From Nematopogon swammerdamellus (taxonomy: Eukaryota > Arthropoda > Insecta > Lepidoptera > Adelidae): 64,000 bases of DNA. The stretch lies in NCBI GenBank assembly GCA_946902875.1, contig OX336343.1:16415596-16479595 (forward strand), written 5' to 3'. A model generated the notes under the pieces. It was given only the letters and a program-made list of their open reading frames with translations, was not told the DNA's origin and made no database searches. Shown here piece by piece: positions 35,384-44,983 of this stretch (position 1 is its first letter; each line of letters opens with the position of its first letter). The position numbers and the translations under genes are program-made.

Positions 35384-35689
35384 TTACATACTATCGAACT
35401 CGATAGCATTATACGTCCCACCAAGGTATTTCAGCCCAAGCATGTTTTCTCTGCTAGCTTCAACCATATCTTCGAACATCTTCCCATCCTTGTTGAAGGC
35501 GTCGATCATCCGCTTGGGTAGGAAGACGCAGAAAGTCTCATCGATGTCAGCTACAATGCGATCTCCGTATTTGGTTGCAACTTTGCGCAAGTCGGTCACT
35601 CGGTAGAGTTTTCCAATCTCCAAGATGGCGAGTTTCCGCGTCTCCAGGAAGGCTCGCTTGCCCGCTTAGTTGATCTTGGTTAGGTCCAT
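35384..35689 (-). pseudogene. Small TKYG/FLPKR-motif protein with early TAA, right arm
   Basis: Mirror of 29797-30102. The premature stop (TAA, forward TTA at 35666-35668) is identical. The encoded protein after it is the same over its whole length. Confidence 0.65.
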
Positions 35690-35884
35690 GATGGTTGGTG
35701 TGAAGATGATGCTGGTGTGGTCGATATTTAGAAATCAGCTCACCGTGGTGTGTAGAGATACAAGTCGGCGTGCTGCTGCGATCGAACTGTTTTACTAAAA
35801 TTGTGCGCTCAGTCTTATAAACATGAGCTATATAGATAAATAACCCCCACCCCCTCACATGATGATGTGGAAAAAGTATATACT

Positions 35885-36380
35885 AAAAAATATTTTACTT
35901 TAAAAATTTGTCAAACATTTTCATGTTTCTACAAGTCTCAATCTGCGTCGAACGAGATGGACCCGTTGGTTTTTACAGTACAGAGCTCTTTTGTTCAACC
36001 CCCAAAGACGTCTATTATCTTTAATAATGGCTGTTGTGGGAAGGGTCGACTTACCTACACTTTATCACAGCGCGATATTACTTTTAAATAATTTCACCAA
36101 ACATTTTCATGTTTCTGCAAGTCTCAACCTGCGCTGCGTCACCTGTGAGCGACCCGCTGATACCTTCCAGTAATGAGCTCTTTTGTTCAACCCCAGACAT
36201 CAGTTATCTTTCACAATAGTTGCACTAAGAAAATTTTACCTTTAAAAATATCTCCACAACAATTGGTATATTTCAACAAGTCTCAATCTGCGTTGCCTGT
36301 GAGCGATCCCTTGGTATCTACCACTAATGAGCTCTTTTGTCAACCCCAGTTCACAATTTCTAATTGTTCATCCCTAAATG
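35885..36380. repeat. Three ~178-bp tandem repeats, right arm
   Basis: Mirror of 29104-29600. One base differs from the left arm near 36239 (ACCTTT versus ACATTT on the same strand). Confidence 0.7.
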
Positions 36381-36714
36381 AGTCACACTGTAAGCAAGTA
36401 TTAACACGCTAGGTACTCCGGCACGTAGGCAGGAATCAAACATAAATAATGTACCTTGAGCCATTGTAATAAGTTTGATTTCAACTTGCAGCTTTCACCA
36501 ACCACCCTTCACACCACAATTTCTAATTGTTCATCCCTAAAGGGGGGGGGGGGGGGGTGGCAGGGGCGGGGCGGGGTAGGGGGAAGGGGCGAAGCCTCGG
36601 TGCCAGTGGAACCACGCTGGTGGGGCGCAGCACCCTGACCTAGCACTGGCTTCGCTATCCACAGTTTGAAAAACACTGTCCTAATACATTTCCGCACCAC
36701 CACTCATAAGTTGG

Positions 36715-37131
36715 GTGGGTTCGCTTGCGCAAGACTCACCGCTGCTTAATTCACCACCTACATCTCCACCAACGATATATCCAACGCGATACTCACCCAC
36801 CTACGGCTCACCTACGTATACCCTGATGAATTATTCACCATCGCCACCTCTACCAGCGACATCTCCACCGCGATACTCATCTGCATACTATTCGCCTACA
36901 CATCAACAGCAGCCGCCATCACCGCTGACATCGCACAAGCAAGATCCAACATCAAACGTGGGCACATTGCAGTCTTCAGATTGGATCACTCAGCAGCATC
37001 AATCGCCAACGTTAGGCATTGTGCAGCAGACCCCAGAGCCAAACCAATATGAGCGAAGGATAATCTCCGCTATAGCCAATATCGTTACGCAAATTTTAGA
37101 TGCGCAGCAAAATGTTATACAAATAGATTAA
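36715..37131 (+). CDS. Pro/Ser/Tyr-rich ORF, right arm
   Basis: Mirror of 28356-28772, predicted to give the same 138-residue protein. It also lacks a good ATG. Confidence 0.5.
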   Translation: MGSLAQDSPLLNSPPTSPPTIYPTRYSPTYGSPTYTLMNYSPSPPLPATSPPRYSSAYYSPTHQQQPPSPLTSHKQDPTSNVGTLQSSDWITQQHQSPTLGIVQQTPEPNQYERRIISAIANIVTQILDAQQNVIQID

Positions 37132-37556
37132 GAGTATAAGATTTCCACTTTGTACGTAAATTAAATAATAAAATATGTCATGAAAAATTAAAATATTCTG
37201 ACAACATCCAATACAATTTTTTCTCAGAGGTAATGGGCCATCATACATATCACCATTAACCAGCGCGACAGCAAGCTGATTTCTAACCTATCTACCACGC
37301 CATCATCATCATCTTTAAAACAACCATCATAGACCTGACCAAGAAATAAATATTTGCTGACGAAACTTAGGTTGCCCCATTTATGTAAATAATGGGTTTA
37401 AGTGACTTTTCTAAAACATATATCATGTACACTTTAGTATTAAGATTTGTGAAAATAAATAAACATTTCTGCTAACTTTTGTTTCATTTATGGGTGTGGG
37501 TGGGTTGAAATAAATGTATTCACTGTTTAAATGTAAAAATATTTATTGAAAATTAA

Positions 37557-37940
37557 TCATTTCAAGTTAAAGGCTCCATCGTCTGATGGCGCATACAAGT
37601 ATGGCGAATAGCTCGGAATGTCGATCTCGTCCAATCCTTTTGCTTTGACTGTGACGAAGTCAGCTCCCTTCATTATGTAGACGAAAGCGCAGCGGTCTAG
37701 CCTCGTGTGCTCCTCCCACGGTGTGTTTTCCGGTCGCCACTGGTTGAGTGTTCCTCCGCAGTAAAAGCACGCCACTTTGTCACCAAAACCAGTGTAGAAA
37801 AACCCAGCCTTAACCATTTCTTCAGGCTTCTGCCGGAGGGCGCGTGGCTAATCGTTGAATGTTTGAAGACGTGCCGACTCGGACGAATAGCGCTCGTGCC
37901 TCGGCCCCGAGGTGTGCACGTGGATAGTCGTTAGCGACAT
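37557..37940 (-). pseudogene. BIR-domain (IAP-like) gene, right arm, with in-frame TAG
   Basis: Mirror of 27547-27930. The TAG at the conserved BIR Trp is present here too (forward CTA at 37848-37850). All zinc-ligand Cys and His codons are conserved. The two copies are convergent toward the outer ends of the element. Confidence 0.88.
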
Positions 37941-38804
37941 TGTAGCGGTGGGCGCAGGCGTGCAGCTCGGCGTAATGTTGGCGGCTGACTGTTCATCGTT
38001 GTCGACTGCGGTCACAGTGAGCGTGTCGGAATTTTTAAATGCACCAGCCAAACTTCCCCGCCGCCAAAGCCCGACGGCGACGGCGCCATGTCTGCATTCC
38101 TACACCATTAGGCTCCAACCTACCTGACTGACGATGCCTTAGTCATGCTGAGTATGAATACATTTCACAGAACAATTGTTAATGTTATATTTCTATTCAA
38201 TGCGTAAGCGGAGTCAGTCGTTCCTACAGGTTGCTACAGGTTTAAACCTGCCTCCCGACAATAGAGGTGAATCAACTACCCCTTATCAGGTAGACAATAC
38301 GCACCACTCTTAGTTTATCTACCTCTATTTACCTGCGCTCGGTCGGCAGGGGTACTGTGGAGGGGTGAAGGCTGGGGCGAAGGGTGTGGCAGGGGCGGGG
38401 CGGGGTAGGGGGCAGGGGCGAAGCCTCGGTGCATGTGGAACCATGCTGGTGGGGTGCAGCACCCTGGAGCTGAACCATGACTCCGAAGGCCTACGTACGC
38501 CTCAAATGGATGGGGCGCAGCACCCTGACCTAGCACCCTGGACCTGAACCCTGAATCTGGAACCCTGAATCCTGAATCCTAAGGCCTGAATCCTGAATCC
38601 GAAGGTCTGAACCCTGACTCCGAAGGCCTACGTACACACCAAATTGATGGGGCGCAGCACCCTGACCTGGCACCCTGGAGCTGAACCCTGACTCCGAAGC
38701 CCTACGTACACCCCAAATTAGGCCACGCCCCCCGATTCCCGGGACTTAGAAAATTTTGAAGTTTGAAAGTGGCGTCGTAGCGGCATAGCTCACCTACTTC
38801 AGTA

Positions 38805-41036
38805 CGACCACTAACTCAATTAAAATAAGTTTGTGGTACCTACTTACTAAAAAAAGAAATCTTCTGAAAATTTTCCAAACATTTCGGGAAAACCTTGACA
38901 CCCCTCCATTTACACTGAAACATCGGCCCCATCAATACATTGACCTTTCAGGCTTCGCCGTTCGAATAGTGCTACGTCCAGGGTCCAGTTTATTTAAAAG
39001 TGTCGCTTAGGGCAAACTTGTATTTTGCGAAGGGCGTATCACGTATGTAACATAGTAATAATCAATTTATGAAACCATTTTTAGGGTTCCGTATCCGTCG
39101 TACGGGACCCTATTACTAAGCCTACGCCGCCGTCTGTCTGTCCGTGCAAAAAATTCACGGGATCCCCATACAAGAAACTAAAAAGTGTATGCTGTATCTA
39201 CCGAAAACAGTATGAAGCATTTTAACTAATCATGAATTTTAACCAATCATGAATTTTAACCAATTTCGTAAAACACGCCATCTATGGCGTGTGGCGCTGA
39301 CCATGACATTGCGATACGGAACCCTCGGTGCGCGAGTTCGACTCGCACTTGGCCGGTTTTTTTAAGCCTTCGTTGTTTGTGCTCTCCTCTAATGTAGCAA
39401 TCCAAATGAAAGTCTAATGGAATGGTATCCCTCGGAGGTGATAGGTATAAGCCGGTTGGAGCATGCATCGCCCGATTTAAGGGTGGGCAACTACCCGGGG
39501 CCTCCACCAGACAACTGCCCGGGCCCTCCACAAGAGAGGGGTCCCCGCATAAATTGTACTTATTAAAAAATATGTTCGGACACAACGAACGAAAGCTCGC
39601 AAGGTACCATTCGTGTGTTAGGCTATAATTTAAAGTTATAATTACTTATCAAATATGTTTGCTGAAAATATTTGATTTATCTCGCAATAAATGATTGAAA
39701 CACTTGCACGAAAAATATTATTTAACCTATTTTAAAAATAATTAGGGGCCTCCTTTGTTGCCCCAGGGCCTCCACACCTCTAAATCCGGCCCTGGGAGCA
39801 TGTGCTCTGGTCCCTCTAACTCACCCACCGCCGCGCCGGCCGTCCGCACCGTATTAATTGCATTAAACAAATTACATTGCATTATAGATACTATACTTAT
39901 TATACTTTATTGCTCCAAAAAACCATTTTACATAAACAAACAATAAGTAATTTACATGAGGTGCAAAGGCGGACTTATTCCTTACAGGGATTTCTCCCAG
40001 TCAACCATTGGATGTTTGAGAGTCGTATGTTGCGAGATATAAGTAGGTAGTAGCAAAAGACTTGAGTGTGGGAATGTAAAATATAATATAAGGAAAATAA
40101 CTATAATATACACTACATATCAGTACGTACTAGTTAGTTAATTAAACCTACAGAAGGAAGGTGTGGATCTAAGCTTGCGATGGCTTCACTGAACATATCC
40201 GGGCTCATCGGCAGTAGAGGAGGGTGTTAATCGAGGTCGGAACTAGCGAGTGGCCACTCTAAATTTCCCGCGCATGCTTCACGTTTCGGCTCGCATCAAG
40301 CTCTCGTCAGCTAGTCTGCGTTGACTAGGAGTAGGACGCGGGGAAACCACCAGTCCCGCTCTCGACCTCCCTCTCTCTACCTATCCATATTCTGTAGGAT
40401 GCTTCCAGTGACGTTTTCGAAGTATTGCATTTTATTTTTCGTAATTAAACGAAACATTGAACAGAGTGCTACAACGGTTCGACGACGCCAACGGCGACGC
40501 TTTGAGTGGCGTCGCGTCTCGTCGTCATAGAGCGTCGGACGAAGCGTCTGAACTGAACCCAGCCGACTAGGTCACGTTCAGAGGGCGACAACCTTTGGAC
40601 GTGTCTGTCGTTTTTATTAGCAGTTCACTGTTATTCAACCAATCACTTCCGCAAACCGTCGTCGGATACCCATAGCTCCAGTGGAGGAAACGTTTTATTT
40701 AGTCGATATTAGACTCGAATAAATAACATTTGTGAATAAGCCCTCCTTGTATAGAGCAAAAAATCCACTCTTATAATGTTCTCCATAGAAGCTCGTCGGT
40801 TTCGGTAATACGCACTTGGCCATTTTTGAGCACATATCCGATCGTGTGTGTTTGTTAACATCTAAATACAACTCGTGAACTTGTAGTTCACAACATTTTT
40901 TTGCTTTAAAATAAAACCTCCGGAAAACCTACATTTTTACGAAAATCCTTCATTCCATTGATTTTATCTTCCTCCAGAAACCCGAAAACGAAATACCTCC
41001 AGTTTTGGAGGAAAACCTCCAGGCCTGGCAACACTG
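38805..41036. other. Non-coding intron 1 sequence with repeats
   Basis: At 39060-39365 is a compound repeat (GGGTTCCGTATCCGTCGTAC, (GTCT)n, GGAACCCTCGGTGCGCGAG) common in this window. At 39750-39830 is a SINE-tail-like phrase. At 39890-40030 is the repeat TTTATTGCTCC / GTAATTTACATGAGG / TTTCTCCCAGTCAACC. A GC-richer stretch at 40240-40680 has an open frame without domains. No gene is called. Confidence 0.55.
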
Positions 41037-41303
41037 CGCTACGCCGCCGTGTTCTCCGTATTAGGCCGACTTGCACCAACACGAGTTTAAAGTTAAGTAG
41101 CGAGTTATGGATTTAAACCATATTTAAACCGGTTCCCACAGTCAGCGGGTGCTAGCTTAACGAGTTAAACTGGTTTATATATTAAATTTGTGTTGGTGCA
41201 AGTGGGCCTTATTTTGTATGGAGAAACGAAGTTCGCAAATCTATCACTAGAGGCGCTGCTCCGTTTCTCCATACAAAATGATGCGGAGAACACGGCGTAG
41301 CGT
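41037..41303. mobile_element. Palindromic element interrupted by Harbinger-like MITE copy C
   Basis: The outer inverted ends are CGCTACGCCG(C)CGTGTTCTCC and its complement near 41283-41303. A second inner hairpin uses TGTATGGAGAAACG / CGTTTCTCCATACA (41217-41277). MITE copy C (41064-41208; ends GGCC...ACTTGCACCAACAC) is inserted in it with TTA at 41061-41063 and 41209-41211. Confidence 0.8.
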
Positions 41304-41835
41304 AGTAGGTTAATCTCGTGATTAGGGTACTGGTCTAGGTACGTGCGTCTAGGGCGACCCTTGCCGACTCTTCCATTCAGATTTGCTCCATAAATTCCTT
41401 TCGTTAGTTAGTCTCCTCTCCTATCATTCATTCTTCCAACATGACGATCTTTTGTCTTTCTAAAATGCAAAACCTAAAAGCCTATGGCGTCATCTATTAT
41501 TCAGTAGCGTGACTAATCTATTCTTAGCATGTTTATTATATGGGGTCCCTCTTATTTTTTAACTTTCATTATTTATTGGCATATCTGCCATAATAACACA
41601 TATTCTGTGGAAAATTCAACCGGCTACCTATTACGGTTCAAAAGTCAGCACTCGATCGGACGCTTAATACTTTTTTTTATGGAAACTGACTCGCTTGTCT
41701 ACATCACCTAGTGCATCCGCGATGTCAATCCATAACACCTTGGTGTAGTAGGTGCCATGTCATTGCTTCCCTTCGGCCGTGAACCGGCTACACTTAACTG
41801 GACGGAAAAAAATTCTATTATTACAATTAATTTAA
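41304..41835. other. Non-coding, with SINE-like fragment
   Basis: 41670-41815 is a shortened GACTCGCTTGTCTACATCACC copy of the dispersed SINE-like family, ending near GGCTACACTTAACTGGACGG. The remainder is AT-rich without a recognised gene. Confidence 0.55.
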
Positions 41836-42006
41836 ATGTCGATGGATATAGCGCGGTTTTCTCAACCGTTCACTTCGAAAGAATGCGGCGCGCACCCTCC
41901 GCTCTCCGCCTCCACCGTACGGACGGGCAATTGCGGTGGGGGCGGAGAGCGGAGGGTGCGCGCCGCATTCTTTCGAAGTGAACGGTTGAGAAAACCGGGC
42001 TATATT
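41836..42006. repeat. GC-rich near-perfect hairpin, ~75-bp arms
   Basis: Starting ATATAGCGCGGTTTTCTCAA, the left arm is repeated in inverse after a short spacer (CGTACGGACGGGCAATTG). Arms include CCGTTCACTTCGAAAGAATG and GCGGCGCGCACCCTCCGCTC with very few mismatches. It gives reading frames on both strands that are mirror artefacts. Confidence 0.85.
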
Positions 42007-42149
42007 TACGAACACAAATATGTTTACAAAATTGTTTTCGTTATGCAAAGGCATCGCTTATCCGCCACACCGCAACCAGATTAGTTAGGGTCCCGCAGAT
42101 AAAACCAGATAAGTTTAGCTTCTGGCTTAGTATTTCTTTCTTGGTAATA

Positions 42150-42570
42150 GTTTAGTTTTGTCTCGAAGTGTCCCGCGATCTACAACCACTGCAACACCGT
42201 AGGGATGTCGGCTCCCTAAGTGTGTTCTATCGCTTATTCCATGGGGAGTACTCGGAGGAGCTTCCCCTTTCCACCTCCGCACCACGCGCACTGGGTAGGG
42301 ATTGCATCCCTACACGCTGAACATACCGCGGATACCTACCAATCGCTTCTGCAGGTCTTTCCTTTACAGAACCGGTAAACTCTGGAACGCTCCCCCTGCT
42401 TATATATTTCCCCCCCAAGTACCGTCTCGGGTCCCTCAAGAGGGGCGTGAATGGGCATCTGTCAGGCCGGCATGGCATTCGAAACCCCCGCATACGACCG
42501 AATGGCCATGGGCGCCGTTAGATACCTCATGGGTGCCTCGGCGCAACATGTCGAGCTTACAATAAAAAAT
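42150..42570 (+). pseudogene. Jockey-like LINE, C-terminal remnant with 3' tail
   Basis: Over shifting frames the plus strand reads LQHRRDVGSLSVFYRLFHGE, then SFTEPVNSGTLPLLIYFPP / RTGKLWNAPPAYIFPP and SLKRGVNGHLSGR. This is the final conserved region of lepidopteran Jockey-type ORF2. A stop and frame breaks occur near 42315. It ends in AATAAAAAATAAATAAA. Confidence 0.8.
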
Positions 42571-43548
42571 AAATAAATTTAGCATTGTTATGAACCGTTG
42601 CTGTGTTCTTCCGTTCATTCACTCGGAAATAAGTTTGATGACATTTTAATCACGCCATTGTCAAAAGAACATCAAAACGGCTTATCGCATCAGTGAATCA
42701 TCGAAACCTCAGATACGTAGCTACCTATCTACGTTGCTTTTTCTTTTCATTGAAAATTTCAACCCGCGCCACCTATTAAGGTTCAAAAGATACAGCCCTG
42801 TGACAGACAGACTGTGCAGGATTAGTAATAGGCTTTGCGTACGGAAGGATACGGAATCCTAAAAATTGTGGTGATGTTATTGACATTTTCTTCAGCGTAA
42901 ATTTTTCTTTTCAAGAATGTGCTCTGTTCTGAGTACATAAACGCATTGTCACAGAATACTTCGAGTACCTACCTCTTTTAAGACCTTACTATATACTTAC
43001 TATAAAATAAATTATCATGTAAATATAATGCAGGTACTGCTTGCTCTATTAAATATAATGATTTTTGGTAACTTAACTATGTATTATTTTGTAAGTAGTA
43101 ATGTATAAAACTATGTAAAATCGTTTAGTGATAATACTGTAATCATCGTAATCATAGGTAATGCCCAGAATACGAGATTATTCTCGTTTCTCTCTGTGTT
43201 TCTCTCTCTGTCAGAAACTTATACCAAGTTTCTGACAGTTGGATAAAATACTCGGTACATCGGTACTCGGTAGGTACAGATTACCATAATTACCATGGTT
43301 GGTAGTCGCGGTCATTTTGGCCGACGCAAATTTACCTATTAGATATTAAGGGGGGGTACTAGGCTAAACATCAAATTCAAATTCCCTATCATCATATTCA
43401 TATTATCCTAACTATAGCCATATTTCAATAGATATAACTATAATTTATATGTTTCTAGTTAGGTAAAGAATCAAGGTAACAGTAATTTAATCTTGTAAAT
43501 TCTCTGAAAAATAAGTGGGTAAAAAGTGGTAACAACGTTCGAAAATAC
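42571..43548. other. Non-coding intron 1 sequence
   Basis: AT-rich; 42740-42870 is a decayed copy of the CAGACAGACTG / TAGTAATAGG repeat. A short (TCTC)n patch is at 43190-43215. The flank of the LTR element is the 4-mer ATAC at 43545-43548. Confidence 0.5.
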
Positions 43549-43865
43549 ATGTAAAGTAAGACAAGCCCTACTTTAAACTAATTCATACTTTGCCGCGCGG
43601 CTACTCGTCAGGTATAATATTATATTCTTTAGACACGGTTACTGGCTGATGGGAAAGTAGATCAATGCCGAACGCGACTTTAAAACACATGAAAGATAAA
43701 TGACATATATATTGGTAATCTGTCAATGAACCTAAAAATAGAATTTACCGTGAGAAAGGAGTGATTGTGAGAAATAAACTTTAAATGTCGTTTCTTTGCT
43801 TACAGAGAAACTCAGATTAGTTTATTTGGGAAAAGATCATTCCTATAAAGAACATCACACATTAT
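43549..43865 (+). repeat. 5' LTR (317 bp)
   Basis: Starts ATGTAAAGTAAGACAAG, ends ACATCACACATTAT. It includes AATAAA at 43773-43778 and, five bases later, AAATGTCGTTT (43783-43793), the complement of the bases just beyond the LTR. It lacks a 43-nt block present in the 3' LTR. Confidence 0.9.
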
Positions 43866-43866
43866 A

Positions 43867-43877
43867 AAACGACATTT
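43867..43877 (+). promoter_or_regulatory. Putative self-primer binding site
   Basis: The bases AAACGACATTT, one base beyond the LTR end, are exactly complementary to AAATGTCGTTT inside the LTR (43783-43793 and 48348-48358). No TGG needed for pairing with a tRNA CCA end is found here. In Tf1 of fission yeast the first 11 nt of the transcript pair with the PBS and prime reverse transcription; the layout here has the same length. Confidence 0.65.
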
Positions 43878-43889
43878 TTAGTCAAAAAC

Positions 43890-44753
43890 ATGGAAAAACT
43901 ACGATTCACATTTATCGTAAAAGAGGCATCAGACAAGAAAAGCAATGTTATATGCTTAACCTCAATTGAAACGCCACAAGCGAAGACGTACAAAATACCA
44001 ACGGAATACGAAAGCGGGGGACACCACACTGAATTACTAACGACCGCAGCTTATAAGAGGATAGCAAAAACAATAAAGACACGCCACCAAACAAGAAGTG
44101 TTTGGATCACACTAACGAAAGAACTGAGTGAATGCTACTTAGATGAAGATGAGAACCCAATATTTGGAGATTACTATCTAGAAGAAACTACAGAAGAACC
44201 TCAAACCACGCAAACACCACAGGCTACAAGTGTAAATACCCAACCCAATAATAAACATAACAATTTACGAAAACTAACAGAAAAATTTGTCATTGAAAAA
44301 TTCACAGGCAAAAATGCTAACGGAATTCAGTGGCTAGGCACTTTCGAGCACGAATGCAGTCGCCTAGACCTAGAAGAAGACTCAGAGAAGATCGAAGTGT
44401 TGAGACTATTTTTAGAAGGCTCCGCCACAGACTGGTACAACTCGATGCTTATAAGGAACACTCTATCATCGGAATGGCAAATCTGGAAGGAAAACTTCTG
44501 TCAAACATATTCAAACAAAGGTTGGTCGATGATCAGGTATGCGATCCTATACAAATACATAAATGGCTCTTTACTAGACTATGCGCTGAAGAAGGAGAGA
44601 ATTTTATTAGAAATGAACAAAACAATCGATAATAGCACTTTGATCAATCTCATCGCAGTGGGGTTACCGGAGTTTGTAGCAGATAGGATCAATAGAGAAA
44701 AATTGAACTCACCCAAAGATCTTTTTCTGAATTGGGAAGCCTGGAACACTTGA
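43890..44753 (+). CDS. gag: Gag, capsid part (frame 1)
   Basis: 287 codons starting ATG 24 nt after the 5' LTR. The N-terminal 90 residues are a basic region of unknown fold, followed by a Thr/Gln/Pro-rich linker. From about residue 135 comes a capsid-like domain: FVIEKFTGKNANGIQWLGTF, LRLFLEGSATDWYNSML, W-x-x-W-x-x-x-F and SLLDYALKKERILLE, the usual Ty3/gypsy retrotransposon-gag motifs. The frame ends NWEAWNT after the run CTTTTTC (about 44721-44727). The homologous reading continues in the -1 frame as ELGSLEHLMKRK. Either a base was lost from the T run or ribosomes slip there. Confidence 0.88.
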   Translation: MEKLRFTFIVKEASDKKSNVICLTSIETPQAKTYKIPTEYESGGHHTELLTTAAYKRIAKTIKTRHQTRSVWITLTKELSECYLDEDENPIFGDYYLEETTEEPQTTQTPQATSVNTQPNNKHNNLRKLTEKFVIEKFTGKNANGIQWLGTFEHECSRLDLEEDSEKIEVLRLFLEGSATDWYNSMLIRNTLSSEWQIWKENFCQTYSNKGWSMIRYAILYKYINGSLLDYALKKERILLEMNKTIDNSTLINLIAVGLPEFVADRINREKLNSPKDLFLNWEAWNT

Positions 44754-44983
44754 TGAAAAGAAAATACATAAACAAAAATATTAAGGAAAACCCGGAGAAA
44801 AAACAAGAGAAACACCCATGCAAAATCTGTGAAAAGAAAGGTAAGATGAACCGTTACCATCCCGAAGCTACATGTTGGTTTAAAGCAAATCAAAAGGCCG
44901 AGGAAAACAAAAACCAAATCAAATTCGTAAACAACACTGAAATAGAATCCGAACTAGTTGAAACAAACCAAAAAAACTTATAA
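44732..44983 (+). CDS. Gag, nucleocapsid part (frame -1)
   Basis: Continues Gag in the -1 frame. It is a Lys-rich stretch with the zinc-knuckle-like HPCKIC, then RYHPEATCWF (C-x2-C-x9-H-x4-C), and ends NQKNL stop. It has no start codon of its own in good context, so it must be reached by frameshifting or marks a 1-nt defect. Its last codons contain the slippery heptamer for Pol. Confidence 0.8.
   Translation: MGSLEHLMKRKYINKNIKENPEKKQEKHPCKICEKKGKMNRYHPEATCWFKANQKAEENKNQIKFVNNTEIESELVETNQKNL
44971..44977 (+). promoter_or_regulatory. -1 frameshift site A AAA AAC (Gag to Pol)
   Basis: In the gag frame the codons are CAA AAA AAC TTA TAA. The heptamer A AAA AAC is a canonical simultaneous-slippage site, and the gag stop follows one codon later. 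After a -1 slip reading continues CTT ATA ACT CCA straight into protease without a stop. A downstream pseudoknot was not evaluated. Confidence 0.85.

Larger units (their letters stand above)
26689..38798. mobile_element. 12.1 kb palindromic Polinton/DNA-virus-like element (inverted duplication)
   Basis: Two arms of about 5.37 kb (26689-32060 and 33426-38798) are reverse complements. The few differences seen by eye include one C in a homopolymer (15 versus 16) and a substitution near 29251 versus 36239. The outer ends start AGTAGGTGAGCTATGCCGC and finish with the complement. Exact TCAGTA flanks both sides (26683-26688, 38799-38804). A 6-bp duplication and AG...CT tips are Polinton/Maverick hallmarks. 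Each arm carries a BIR gene, a Pro/Ser/Tyr-rich ORF, a TKYG/FLPKR ORF and a 49-codon ORF. No integrase, polymerase or capsid gene is present, so it is non-autonomous. It looks like one end of a linear element duplicated head to head. Assignment to Polintons is inference from ends and TSD, not from core genes. Confidence 0.8.

Noticed and set aside
41757..42084. Overlapping frames on both strands
   Set aside because: Mirror images produced by the GC-rich hairpin at 41836-42006.
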